Source: Pedobacter sp. BS3 (GTDB taxonomy: Bacteria; Bacteroidota; Bacteroidia; Sphingobacteriales; Sphingobacteriaceae). From it: a stretch of 64,000 nt of DNA. Positions 25,229-33,721 of this stretch are shown in pieces. The position numbers were made by a program, and so were the translations under genes. The stretch's first letter is position 1; each line of letters begins with the position of its first letter. The notes under the pieces are model-generated. The model did no database searches, was not told where the DNA came from, and worked only from the letters and a program-made list of their open reading frames with translations. The stretch is taken from positions 186,001 through 250,000 of the forward strand of contig NZ_VTRT01000002.1 of assembly GCF_008274585.1 (NCBI RefSeq), in the 5' to 3' direction.

Positions 25229-26554
25229 TTAGTTTTTTGAAACAAGGAAAATTTGATGACCGGCTTTGACGGTTACTTTGGGTGTCCTTACTTTCTTGGA
25301 GAAGTAACCCGATACACCCTGTACCACACCACGGGAGAGGTCGCCTGCCACCTGTTGACCTGCCGAGCGTGTCATCATAATGGACGTGCCGGAGGTTTGG
25401 CTCATGTTGGAAGCTATCTCGCTAAGGGCGTTCATTTCGGGCGAATATGGCACATATAGCCCTTGCTGTCCGTCCAAATCGTACACGGTTATATCGACCG
25501 GAATAATGTTGCCCTCATATTCGATGGACGTTACCTTTAACTGCAACCTGCCACCTTGAAACTTGGCATTTGCCGTCAATACCGTTCCTGCCGGAATGGA
25601 GCGGACAGGCGTTTGTGCCGTTTCCAACAGGCGCAAACGCACACCACTTTCGCCCGTAACGACCTGTGTTTCCTGTATCACTGCCTTGATGCTGTTTTTG
25701 GGCGGTATGACCTGTTCCGAAACACCTGCCGTATAAAAGCCACGGTTTCGGGTTTCGTTCCAGTTTGCCAAAAAAGCACTGTCGGTCGGTTCACGGTACA
25801 AGGCGGAAACCGTATTTTTCCTTACGGGTGTGAATGCCACGAAATGTTCTTTTTGCGAGGCACTCTTTGCTGAAACCGTTGTGTCAACATTACCTGTCTG
25901 TGCCGGATTTGACGGCAGGTAACGGGATGCCATTTCGTATGACTTTTCCATCAAAGCCAGTTGGTCTTCCACGGTCGTTACAGGCGGTACGTCCTTTTCC
26001 GCCAGTTGCTCTTTGAGTTCCTCAACCTGTCTGCGGAGTTCCTGCGTTTCGTAATCGCTGTTGTCGTAGAACGAGGTCAGCGTACTTTGCGCACTTCGGT
26101 AACTGTTCAATGCAGGGTTACTGTTCCGGCGTGTACCACCGCCGTAAGCGAAGCCGTCTTCGTAGCCCTCATCCGGTTGCTCCGCTTCCGGATCGGCGGT
26201 ACTGTCCTCGCTCCAATAGTCGGATAGTGACAGAAGCGCATTGCGCTTTTCCTGCATCTTCTGTTCGAGCATTTCCTGTTCATAAGCCTTCTGCTTATCG
26301 GATTGAAGCCCTGTATCGGTCGCCTGGGGTACGGCATCGTTCAGACCAATATCCTCAACCGTTTTCTTATCGGAGGACGGTTTGAAGATGAGGTACATAC
26401 AGCCGAAGAATACCACGCCCATAAGGGCAAAGATGATAGGCTTCTTTAGCTTTTCGGCTTTGTTCTGCGCACCGTCCTGCGGTGCATCCATTCCGTTTTC
26501 CATCTCTTTTTTTGCGAACAGAAAACGGATTTTGTCATTATTACTCTCTTTCAT
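25229..26554 (-). CDS. traM: Conjugative transposon protein TraM (VirB10-like)
   Basis: A 441-residue protein with a cytoplasmic N-terminus, one membrane segment at about 34-56 (KKPIIFALMGVVFFGCMYLIF), a long Gln/Glu-rich linker with a short coiled coil (TQELRRQVEELKEQLAEKD) and a C-terminal beta domain with NKSIKAVIQETQVVTGESGVRLRLLE and GNIIPVDITVYDLDGQQGLYVP. This is the TraM pattern of Bacteroidetes conjugative transposons and fits the energy-transducing VirB10 position. Its start overlaps the end of traL by 14 bases, showing tight coupling. Confidence 0.9.
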   Translation of the reverse strand: MKESNNDKIRFLFAKKEMENGMDAPQDGAQNKAEKLKKPIIFALMGVVFFGCMYLIFKPSSDKKTVEDIGLNDAVPQATDTGLQSDKQKAYEQEMLEQKMQEKRNALLSLSDYWSEDSTADPEAEQPDEGYEDGFAYGGGTRRNSNPALNSYRSAQSTLTSFYDNSDYETQELRRQVEELKEQLAEKDVPPVTTVEDQLALMEKSYEMASRYLPSNPAQTGNVDTTVSAKSASQKEHFVAFTPVRKNTVSALYREPTDSAFLANWNETRNRGFYTAGVSEQVIPPKNSIKAVIQETQVVTGESGVRLRLLETAQTPVRSIPAGTVLTANAKFQGGRLQLKVTSIEYEGNIIPVDITVYDLDGQQGLYVPYSPEMNALSEIASNMSQTSGTSIMMTRSAGQQVAGDLSRGVVQGVSGYFSKKVRTPKVTVKAGHQIFLVSKN

Positions 26555-26828
26555 TGTTTTTACGTTTTAAGATTGTGTTAATACTGTCCTTCGGAGAAAC
26601 CAAGGATTTGTTTTGCCCGTTAATCGGGTTTTCGATATGCTCTATCGTTAGGGTATTATCGGGTTGTGCTACATCATAGCATACTTTTATCAGTACGATA
26701 ATGGACAATAGCGCATAGCCTGCAAAGAGCAGTAGCGTATAGCGATGCTGTTTTTTGACAGGCATCGCTCGCCACTGTCCATCGAGTTTGTCAAACCAAT
26801 TATTGATTGTTGTTCTTAGATTTTTCAT
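26541..26828 (-). CDS. traL: TraL-like membrane protein (DUF3989)
   Basis: A 95-residue protein with one membrane segment (YTLLLFAGYALLSIIVLIKVCY, residues about 29-50) and a soluble C-terminal tail. The opening MKNLRTTINNWFDKLDGQWRAMPVKKQ matches the DUF3989 family found between TraK and TraM in Bacteroidetes ICEs. It probably sits in the inner-membrane part of the mating channel. It overlaps traM by 14 bases and follows the unknown gene at 26842-27270 by 13 bases. Confidence 0.75.
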   Translation of the reverse strand: MKNLRTTINNWFDKLDGQWRAMPVKKQHRYTLLLFAGYALLSIIVLIKVCYDVAQPDNTLTIEHIENPINGQNKSLVSPKDSINTILKRKNNERE

Positions 26829-26841
26829 GCCTTAATCGGTT

Positions 26842-27270
26842 TTAGAAACTGAACCGTTTCTGTCTGTGAACCATCTTTTGCGCCGGTGCATCGCTGACCA
26901 TAGCGATTGCTTCCTTTGCTTTGGGAGCGGTCACTACGGACAGGTCGCTCAGCTCCGTTTGTTTCAGCAATTGCCCGAATTGGTCTTTTCTTGCAATCTC
27001 CATTCTGCCCAAAAAGAATTTGCCGTTTAGGTATTTCACCCACATACAGCATTCTACATAGGGTTTGTCATCGCCTGCCCATTGTAGAAAGCCCGTCAAC
27101 AGTAACTGTGACTTTGGTGCGCCCTCCGCACCCTTTCGATAGTTTTCGAGGTATTCGCTGATGCTTTCTTTCAGTTTTCCGGCATACGCACCCTGCGTAT
27201 GGAAATCGCCGTCATACCCTTTGGCGGTAAGGATTTTGGCGAACGTGTTCAAATCTGATATTGCTTCCAT
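26842..27270 (-). CDS. Hypothetical protein within the tra operon
   Basis: A 142-residue soluble protein, MEAISDLNTFAKILTAKGYDG then SQLLLTGFLQWAGDDKPYVECCMWVKYLNGKFFLGRMEIARKDQFG. There is no signal peptide or membrane helix. I do not recognise the family with confidence. It lies between traK (10 bases) and traL (13 bases), so it is cotranscribed with the transfer genes and is a candidate transfer accessory factor. It has no counterpart I know in the classical CTnDOT traA-Q order. Confidence 0.65.
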   Translation of the reverse strand: MEAISDLNTFAKILTAKGYDGDFHTQGAYAGKLKESISEYLENYRKGAEGAPKSQLLLTGFLQWAGDDKPYVECCMWVKYLNGKFFLGRMEIARKDQFGQLLKQTELSDLSVVTAPKAKEAIAMVSDAPAQKMVHRQKRFSF

Positions 27271-27280
27271 AATCTTGATT

Positions 27281-27904
27281 TTAGCGGTCTATGACTTCTA
27301 CGTCTCTGTTTTCCAACACGGCAAACTTTTCGATATTGAAGCCCTGTGGGTTGTTGTCAGACTTGACCGAGTTCAACAATAGGCATGAAGTGACCAAATT
27401 CCGCTTGGTCACGTTGCTTGGACGGATGATATACTGTTTGGCATACGTTCTTACGGCATAGGGATAGGTGTCGAAGTTGCAGACCACGCTGTCAACCTCG
27501 ATACGCTGTTGCACATTGCCCGAAATGATACGGTTGTAATACCCCTTTTCCGAGAGGTCTTTGTAATAATCAAAAGCCGATTTGTCGGCAAGATTAAAAG
27601 CCCGTTTCATGTTGCTTTCAATAGCGTTTTTATCCGGTGCGAGCGTAAAGAACAGTTCATGGAAACGCTTAACGTGTTCCCTTGCCTCAACAGGTCTGTT
27701 GATGCTTGCATCCTGTGAAAGTGCCAACATCAAGGATTTGCCTTTGTCCAGTACATATATTTTTTGGCGTTGTGCCTCGGCAAACTGGTAGGACTGCCAT
27801 ACGGCATAACCTACCACAGCGATGCAGAGTACGGCAAATACAATGGCGTACAGCCGTATCTGCCTAAAGCTGTTTTCGATATTTCTTAGTGTCTTAAATT
27901 CCAT
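27281..27904 (-). CDS. traK: Conjugative transposon protein TraK (VirB8-like)
   Basis: A 207-residue protein with a short cytoplasmic N-terminus, one membrane segment (LYAIVFAVLCIAVVGYAVW, about 18-36) and a periplasmic domain with VLDKGKSLMLALSQDASINRPVEAREHVKRFHELFFTLAPD. The MEFKTLRNIENSFRQIRL start is typical for Bacteroidetes TraK. It fits the VirB8 assembly-factor role. It lies 13 bases after traJ in the operon. Confidence 0.9.
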   Translation of the reverse strand: MEFKTLRNIENSFRQIRLYAIVFAVLCIAVVGYAVWQSYQFAEAQRQKIYVLDKGKSLMLALSQDASINRPVEAREHVKRFHELFFTLAPDKNAIESNMKRAFNLADKSAFDYYKDLSEKGYYNRIISGNVQQRIEVDSVVCNFDTYPYAVRTYAKQYIIRPSNVTKRNLVTSCLLLNSVKSDNNPQGFNIEKFAVLENRDVEVIDR

Positions 27905-27917
27905 TGCTTCTTGATTT

Positions 27918-28913
27918 TTATTTGTTCATTAACCTGCCACCGATATTGCCTGCCACAGCCCCCGTTCCTGCTCCGGCGATGTTTCCGGTTTTCGATGCCG
28001 TAGAGTTTACGTTGCGCATGAAGTTCCCTGCGCCCCCTGCCTGTATTACCCAACCTGCCACCGTTGGAACGGTGAAGTACCCCACGATGCCAATTATCAT
28101 GAAGATGATATACACGGTGTTGGATGTGTCGGGGATGTAGGTCGGGTCGGCAAGCATATCAATATCCCGTTCGATGATGAGGGATTGTATCTTGGCGAGC
28201 ATGGAGCTGAACATATCGGCGATGGGCAACCACAGGTACACGCTGATATATCGGGTCAGCCATTGCGTAAGCGTGGATTGAAAACCATCCCATACACTTA
28301 TCGCAAAGGCTATCGGCCCGAGTATGGACAGCACGATAAGGAAGAACGTCCGTATAGTGTCTATGACCAAAGCGGATGCTTGGAAAAGTATCTCCAATAG
28401 ATTGCGAAACCATTCCTTTATGGCTTTCTCAATCTTATATGCTTGTCGGTCAAGGTACATTCCCGACATGGTAGCCAAATCGGACGGCGACCATCCCAAT
28501 TCGTCCAGTTTCTTATCAAATTCCTCATCGCTTACGAGGTAAGCGGTTTCGGGATTGCGGAGCATCGCCTCCCGTTCCAACTGGTCTTTTTGTGCCTGCA
28601 ATTTGTTGAGGTCAAGCACTTGGTTTTCGAGCATGGCGTGTGTTCCTTTTACCACCGGAGACATTACCGCATTGATAGTTCCCAATACGATGGTGGGGAA
28701 GAACATAATGCAAAGCCCAATGGCGAAAGGTCGCAGGAGCGGAAACACGTCTATCGGTTCTGCACGGCTCAATGTCTGCCACACTTTCAGTGCCACGTAG
28801 AACAGTGCGCCCAACCCGGCAATGCCCTTAGCCACTGTCGCCATATCGGCGGACAGTGGGAGCATCTCATCGTAAAGCGAGCGCAGGAGTTCGTGAAGAT
28901 TGTTCCATTCCAT
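27918..28913 (-). CDS. traJ: Conjugative transposon protein TraJ (VirB6-like)
   Basis: A 331-residue polytopic membrane protein with about five to six hydrophobic segments, such as VFPLLRPFAIGLCIMFFPTIVLGTINAVM and TVYIIFMIIGIVGYFTVPTVAGWVI. The opening MEWNNLHELLRSLYDEMLPLSADMATVAKGIAGLGALFYVALKVWQ is characteristic of Bacteroidetes TraJ. It probably forms the inner-membrane channel part like VirB6. It ends with a Gly/Ala-rich tail (GNIAGAGTGAVAGNIGG) and lies three bases after traI. Confidence 0.9.
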   Translation of the reverse strand: MEWNNLHELLRSLYDEMLPLSADMATVAKGIAGLGALFYVALKVWQTLSRAEPIDVFPLLRPFAIGLCIMFFPTIVLGTINAVMSPVVKGTHAMLENQVLDLNKLQAQKDQLEREAMLRNPETAYLVSDEEFDKKLDELGWSPSDLATMSGMYLDRQAYKIEKAIKEWFRNLLEILFQASALVIDTIRTFFLIVLSILGPIAFAISVWDGFQSTLTQWLTRYISVYLWLPIADMFSSMLAKIQSLIIERDIDMLADPTYIPDTSNTVYIIFMIIGIVGYFTVPTVAGWVIQAGGAGNFMRNVNSTASKTGNIAGAGTGAVAGNIGGRLMNK

Positions 28914-28916
28914 AGC

Positions 28917-29549
28917 TTACCAGTATTTTTGTTCAGCAGTTCCGTACAGTTCAAGCACCCTTTTGGTGTTGTTCTGTTTCTTAGCCCTCAAAATGCTTAC
29001 GGAGACATTTTTATTGGTGTAATAGCGGACAAGGCTGTGATAATCCTTAACCTCTCTGTAAACCCTGTCGATGATGTCCATACGCTCTTTATCGTTCAGC
29101 GAAAGCGAGGTCGAGGTAACAATCTGTTTCAGTTCTTTGAGTAGTTCGGTACTCTCGTTTAGGAGCGTGGAATAACCGTTGGCGATTGCAGTCAGTTCCT
29201 GCGGACTGAAATTCGGGTCGTTCATCATTTTGCCGAAATTCTGCACGTACATTTCAGACACATCGCCTACGAGTAGTACCGTTTGTTGCACTTTTCGGGC
29301 ATCTTTAACCAAGTTGTTTACAGCTTTCAATTTGTCGTAGTATTCCTTGCCCTGTTCATACACTTTCTTTACCTCGTTGAAATTCTTTACCACGTTGGAC
29401 ACAGTGGATGAGGTCTGCACGATTTCATTGGCGGAGTTGATGATACCCGATGCCAAATTTGACGGGTCAACTACCACCCATTGTGCCTTTGCGGACGGTG
29501 CAACGGCAAGCATAAATGCCGTACACACCAGTAACATTGTTTTTTTCAT
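28917..29549 (-). CDS. traI: Conjugal transfer protein TraI (DUF4141, VirB5-like)
   Basis: The frame opens at 29609, but the start at 29549 is preferred because it gives a clean signal peptide MKKTMLLVCTAFMLAVAPSAKA. The mature protein of about 190 residues, QWVVVDPSNLASGIINSANEIVQTSSTVSNVVKNFNEVKKVYEQGKEYYDKLKAVN, is helical and matches DUF4141/TraI, comparable to the VirB5 minor pilus component. The extended frame would overlap traG, which ends at 29572. This TraI is not the F-plasmid relaxase of the same name. Confidence 0.85.
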   Translation of the reverse strand: MKKTMLLVCTAFMLAVAPSAKAQWVVVDPSNLASGIINSANEIVQTSSTVSNVVKNFNEVKKVYEQGKEYYDKLKAVNNLVKDARKVQQTVLLVGDVSEMYVQNFGKMMNDPNFSPQELTAIANGYSTLLNESTELLKELKQIVTSTSLSLNDKERMDIIDRVYREVKDYHSLVRYYTNKNVSVSILRAKKQNNTKRVLELYGTAEQKYW

Positions 29550-29571
29550 TGTCTCTGATTTTTTTAAATGA

Positions 29572-32079
29572 TTAATAATTATTTGCGTTCTCACGTCTCT
29601 GCCCAGCAATGCGTTTTATCGCCAGTTCCACATTGCCGTCCAGTTCGGAAGCCAGTTGCATGACTTCCATTTTTTCGGTTTCCTCTGTGGTGTATGCCAA
29701 ATATTCTTCGAATGAAACCTCTGTGGCATACACGGCGGAATGCGTACCGCCAAGCCCAATCCATACCTCTTTGTAAAGCCTTGACGGGTCATTGTTCTGA
29801 TTGATGGAAAGGATTTGGGATTTTTCCTTTTCCGTAAGCCCCAACATTTCCTGTATCGCATCGAATTTGTTCATGTACTTGCGTTGGTCTAAGAGGATTT
29901 TACAGTCGGAATTGTTAATGATACTTTCCTTGACCACGGGTGACTGGATGATGTCGTCCACTTCCTGCGTGACCACGATAGCTTCACCAAAAAATTTGCG
30001 GACGGTCTTAAAAAGGTATTTGATGTACTCCGCCATTCCCTCTTTGGCGATGGCTTTCCACGCTTCCTCAATCAGTATCATTTTGCGCACACCTTTGAGC
30101 CTGCGCATCTTGTTGATGAATACTTCCATAATGATGATGGTCACTATGGGAAAGAGGATTTTGTGGTCTTTAATCGCATCAATTTCAAACACGATAAAGC
30201 GTTTGGAAAGCAGGTCAAGTTGCTTGTCGGAGTTCAGCAGATAGTCGTACTCTCCGCCCTTGTAATAGGGTTCAAGCACGTTCAGAAAATTTGCGAGGTC
30301 AAAGTCTTTTTCCCTTACCTGTTTGTCTTCCAGTACCTTTTTATAGTCGCCCCGTACATACTCGTAAAATCCATTGAAAGATGGGTATTCATTGTTTTGC
30401 TTGATACGGTCGATATAACCGCTCACGGCATTGGACAATGCCACTTCCTCTGAACGGGTCGGCGGTTCATCGTCACGCTTCCAAAGCGTAAGGATGAGCG
30501 TTTTGATACTTTCCCTTTTCTCAATGTCGAATACGCCATCATCCGTATAAAATGGATTGAATGCTATCGGGTTGTCTTCGGTGTAGGTAAAATACACACC
30601 GTCTTTTCCTTTTGTCTTCCCCTTAATCAGTTCGCACAGCCCTTGATAAGAGTTGCCCGTATCGACCAATAGTACATGAGAGCCTTGCTCGTAGTATTGG
30701 CGTACCATGTGATTGGTGAAAAAGGATTTTCCCGAACCTGACGGACCAAGTATGAACTTGTTCCGGTTCGTGATAATACCTTTTTTCATAGGCAGGTCGG
30801 AAATGTCCAAATGGATAGGCTTGCCCGTGAGCCTGTCCGCCATCTTGATACCAAAAGGTGATGGCGAACTTTGGTAATTGGTTTCCTCGGTGAAGAAGCA
30901 CAGTGCAGGTTCGATGAACGTATAGAAACTTTCCTCTGCCGGAAAGTCCCCTGCATTGCCTGGTATGCCTGCCCAATACAGTGTGGCAACATCCACCGTG
31001 TTATGCCTCGGCTTGCATTCCATCAAAGCAAGCGCACTGCCCGTATCGTTCTTTAGCTGTTTGAGTTCGTTCGGGTTATCCGACCACGCCATCACATTGA
31101 AGTGTGCACGGATAGAAGAAAGCCCGAAGCTGTGCGCTTCGTTCAGATACTTTTCAATCCACTCTTTGTTAATCTGATTGGCACGGCTGTACCTTGCCAG
31201 TGAGTGCATATTACGGGCTGACTTTTCAAACTTGCGCAGGTTCTCATCGCTGTTATCCAAAAACAGGTATTGGTTATAGATATGGTTACAGCTAAGGAGC
31301 AAGCCGACCGGAGAGGCAAAGGACAACAGGCAATCGCTCCTGTCCGTGGACAGCTTTTCATACCTTGTATTTGCCGATACCGTGCCCGGCAAATCGTCCG
31401 TATCGGACAGGGTGTGCAGGCACAGCCTTTTGTTGCCGATACGCACATCCTCACTGCCCAAAGCTATATCCTGCATGGGCGTTCCGGCTTCCCTCGACAG
31501 GGTAAGGTACTGTTCGAGCAATCCCTGTTGGTCGCCAGTGCCGATGATGTCATCCTCGGTCAGGCGTTCCAATTTCACAAAACCGCTATCGTTGACAATG
31601 CGCTCAAACTGTGCCACCGCTTCCATGAACTTTCGGACGGTTTCTTTATCCCTTATTTCTTTCGGGATAAGTACACCTTTGCAGAGCGAACTAAAGTTGC
31701 TCTGCATCCGCATCCGTTCTTTGGTGGTCTTGGTTAGGAACAGGTAGCAGTAATGGTTTAAAAAAGGACGTTCGTTGAAATGTTGCTGATAGGATTTCGC
31801 AAGGAAGCTTTGGTCTTCCCGTGCAATATCCGGCGCATAACTTTCCTTGATGTACCAGTCCTGTTTGTGGACAATGGTATAGTCCGGCAAGGTCTTGATA
31901 GCCTTGTGCCAAGCCGAATGAATGGCATCGTACTCTGCCGATGCCACCGTGAACAGTTCCGGCAGGTGTACCCGAAAGCAAGCCGTGATGTCTGCATCCT
32001 TTGAAATGATACAGTTGTGTTCCACCGCCAGTAAAGGGAACTTGCTTTGCAATGTTGTGGCTTTTGCTGTATTTCTCAT
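29572..32079 (-). CDS. traG: TraG, VirB4-type conjugation ATPase
   Basis: An 835-residue ATPase of the VirB4/TraG Bacteroidetes family. The N-terminal domain runs FPLLAVEHNCIISKDADITACFRV, the Walker A motif is ILGPSGSGKSFFTNHMV, Walker B is MILIEEAWKAIA, and the later conserved GEAIVVTQEVDDIIQSP and LLDQRKY motifs are all present. It powers pilus or channel assembly and substrate transfer at the inner membrane. It overlaps the end of traF by four bases, a sign of translational coupling. It is complete. Confidence 0.93.
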   Translation of the reverse strand: MRNTAKATTLQSKFPLLAVEHNCIISKDADITACFRVHLPELFTVASAEYDAIHSAWHKAIKTLPDYTIVHKQDWYIKESYAPDIAREDQSFLAKSYQQHFNERPFLNHYCYLFLTKTTKERMRMQSNFSSLCKGVLIPKEIRDKETVRKFMEAVAQFERIVNDSGFVKLERLTEDDIIGTGDQQGLLEQYLTLSREAGTPMQDIALGSEDVRIGNKRLCLHTLSDTDDLPGTVSANTRYEKLSTDRSDCLLSFASPVGLLLSCNHIYNQYLFLDNSDENLRKFEKSARNMHSLARYSRANQINKEWIEKYLNEAHSFGLSSIRAHFNVMAWSDNPNELKQLKNDTGSALALMECKPRHNTVDVATLYWAGIPGNAGDFPAEESFYTFIEPALCFFTEETNYQSSPSPFGIKMADRLTGKPIHLDISDLPMKKGIITNRNKFILGPSGSGKSFFTNHMVRQYYEQGSHVLLVDTGNSYQGLCELIKGKTKGKDGVYFTYTEDNPIAFNPFYTDDGVFDIEKRESIKTLILTLWKRDDEPPTRSEEVALSNAVSGYIDRIKQNNEYPSFNGFYEYVRGDYKKVLEDKQVREKDFDLANFLNVLEPYYKGGEYDYLLNSDKQLDLLSKRFIVFEIDAIKDHKILFPIVTIIIMEVFINKMRRLKGVRKMILIEEAWKAIAKEGMAEYIKYLFKTVRKFFGEAIVVTQEVDDIIQSPVVKESIINNSDCKILLDQRKYMNKFDAIQEMLGLTEKEKSQILSINQNNDPSRLYKEVWIGLGGTHSAVYATEVSFEEYLAYTTEETEKMEVMQLASELDGNVELAIKRIAGQRRENANNY

Positions 32080-32408
32080 AGGGTGTTGGATTTAGTGCGG
32101 AACTTTAAATAGCGGTGTACGGCTCTGCGACAGATGATGTATTTCGGATGCCTTTTCTTTGCTCCGATTTTCATCAATCCGTATTCGCCGTATTTACCAT
32201 TCAATGCGAATGTTTGCCAAACGATGAGCGATGCACCGCCTGCCCCGACAAGCAGGCACACATAGGAGTTTACGCCTGCCATGTACATGACCATGACGAG
32301 GATAAGCACACCGAGCAGACCACCTGCGAAGATGAACAGGTACTGCGCTTTCAGCCCTTTGAACTCGACCGTTCTGCCGATACCTTTATTGATATTGTAA
32401 TTGCTCAT
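32076..32408 (-). CDS. traF: TraF (DUF4133, VirB3-like)
   Basis: The start at 32408, MSNYNINKGIGRTVEFKGLK, is chosen over the frame opening at 32483 because it matches the DUF4133 N-terminus and avoids a long overlap with traE. The 110-residue product has two membrane segments (YLFIFAGGLLGVLILVMVMYMAG and SYVCLLVGAGGASLIVWQTF) and a basic tail, fitting the VirB3 position next to the VirB4-type ATPase. It lies 11 bases after traE and overlaps traG by four bases. Confidence 0.87.
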   Translation of the reverse strand: MSNYNINKGIGRTVEFKGLKAQYLFIFAGGLLGVLILVMVMYMAGVNSYVCLLVGAGGASLIVWQTFALNGKYGEYGLMKIGAKKRHPKYIICRRAVHRYLKFRTKSNTL

Positions 32409-32419
32409 AGGTCGTCGGC

Positions 32420-32725
32420 TTAAAGGAAGAATGAACGCAGTATAGTCGCCGCTACGATGAGGAAGATACAAGCCCCAAACCACGACGCCGCAGTCTTGCT
32501 TGTATCGGGGTCACCGCTACTAAATTTGTTGTACACCTTTACGCCACCGATTAACCCGACCACAGCCCCAATCGCATAAATTAATTGGGTCGCAGGGTCG
32601 AAGTAACTTGTTACCATCTGCGTAGCTTCGGTGATACCTGCCGAGCCGTTGCCCTGTGCGAACACACCGAATGCCGACAGGAACGCAACGCCTGTCAGCA
32701 ACACTTTTTTGCTTTGTTTTACCAT
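32420..32725 (-). CDS. traE: TraE (DUF4134, VirB2 pilin-like)
   Basis: A 101-residue protein: signal sequence MVKQSKKVLLTGVAFLSAFGVFAQ, then GITEATQMVTSYFDPATQLIYAIGAVVGLIGGVKVYNKFSSGD and a second hydrophobic segment TAASWFGACIFLIVAATILRSFFL. The small size, cleaved signal and two membrane helices fit a VirB2-like pilin, the usual interpretation of DUF4134/TraE. It is the first gene of the lower tra block. In relatives traD lies nearby; here a 1.8-kb cargo insertion separates the two. Confidence 0.88.
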   Translation of the reverse strand: MVKQSKKVLLTGVAFLSAFGVFAQGNGSAGITEATQMVTSYFDPATQLIYAIGAVVGLIGGVKVYNKFSSGDPDTSKTAASWFGACIFLIVAATILRSFFL

Positions 32726-32893
32726 GATTAAACTGAATTAAATTGTTACTACTTGCCCACCTCGTGCGGGCTTTCGCAACAAAAGTCTCATGGAAATCGA
32801 AGCGTTATGCGAAACTGGAAATCCGTGGAATTAATTGGCAGGGTATGGCTTTTTATATTATTTTAGCATTGACAACAAGCATCCAAATACTTA

Positions 32894-33697
32894 ATGAAAT
32901 TATCAGACCTAACAATAGAGAGCATAAAAGAATTTATATCGGGAGATAATCAACTGTCGCCCTATCTTTCAGGCCCTGAAATTCTAAAACTTTTTAACCG
33001 TATCGGTTTTAAGGACGTTTATAAACATCAAGATGGAGGAATGCCAAACAGCCTAAGTAGAAATGCTTATGTTTTGGAAAAATTATATGAGATAAATGGC
33101 AGTAAGGAAATGGTTCTATTATTGCAAATTGTCTTCGACCCAAGACATTTTGCAAGAGATACGAGTAAGAATATAAAAGAGGCTGTCGAGCAAATAAATC
33201 CTCTTTTACAGCAAGATGGTTATAGGCTTGATGAGTTTGAGGGAAGATACAAAATAATAGGCGCAGACTTACCCGACAACATAGAGGTTGAAGTTCATTT
33301 TGAGGATATTGAAGCACAAGTTGTCGAACAAATCCGAAACGCAAAATTCTCTATTTGGATAGCTGTGGCGTGGTTCACGAATAAGGTTTTAATGAGGGCA
33401 ATTTATGATAAAATGCAAGCAGGAATAAATGTTAGATTAATAGTTTTGGATGATGAAATAAACACAAAATATGGCTTCCCGTATGAGAAGTTTTTTGAAA
33501 CTAAGAGAGTACCCAAAACTGGAAAATATGAAAACATAATGCACCACAAATTCTGTGTGATTGACTTAAAAACAGTTGTTCATGGTTCCTATAACTGGAC
33601 GACTAAAGCTAATTGGAACAGAGAAACAGTTAGTGTTGAAAATAGCCGAGAATTAGCAGAAAAGTATGCTACTGAATTTATCAGTCTTATTAAGTAA
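32894..33697 (+). CDS. Phospholipase D-like nuclease with AbiJ-NTD-like N-terminal domain (putative defence)
   Basis: A 267-residue protein. Residues about 150-260 form a PLD-superfamily domain: QIRNAKFSIWIAVAWFTNKVLMRAIYDKMQAGINVRLIVLDDE, then MHHKFCVIDLKTVVHGSYNWT carrying the single HxK(x4)D motif. One-motif PLD enzymes usually work as dimers, often as DNases. Residues 1-120 (SGPEILKLFNRIGFKDVY, IVFDPRHFARD, QINPLLQQDGYRLDEFEG) look like the AbiJ-NTD/TIGR02391-type N-terminal domain. The gene runs against the tra operon, is A+T-rich and starts a two-gene cargo unit. A phage-defence role is inferred, not shown. Confidence 0.75.
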   Translation: MKLSDLTIESIKEFISGDNQLSPYLSGPEILKLFNRIGFKDVYKHQDGGMPNSLSRNAYVLEKLYEINGSKEMVLLLQIVFDPRHFARDTSKNIKEAVEQINPLLQQDGYRLDEFEGRYKIIGADLPDNIEVEVHFEDIEAQVVEQIRNAKFSIWIAVAWFTNKVLMRAIYDKMQAGINVRLIVLDDEINTKYGFPYEKFFETKRVPKTGKYENIMHHKFCVIDLKTVVHGSYNWTTKANWNRETVSVENSRELAEKYATEFISLIK

Positions 33698-33721
33698 TGA
33701 TTTCTTTTAAAAAATAGAAAA

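Noticed and set aside
32743-32949. A 68-codon + strand frame just upstream of the PLD gene
   Set aside because: It overlaps the PLD start out of frame and has no recognisable domain. The first part may belong to a conserved ICE leader between traE and traD, but it cannot be supported as a gene.
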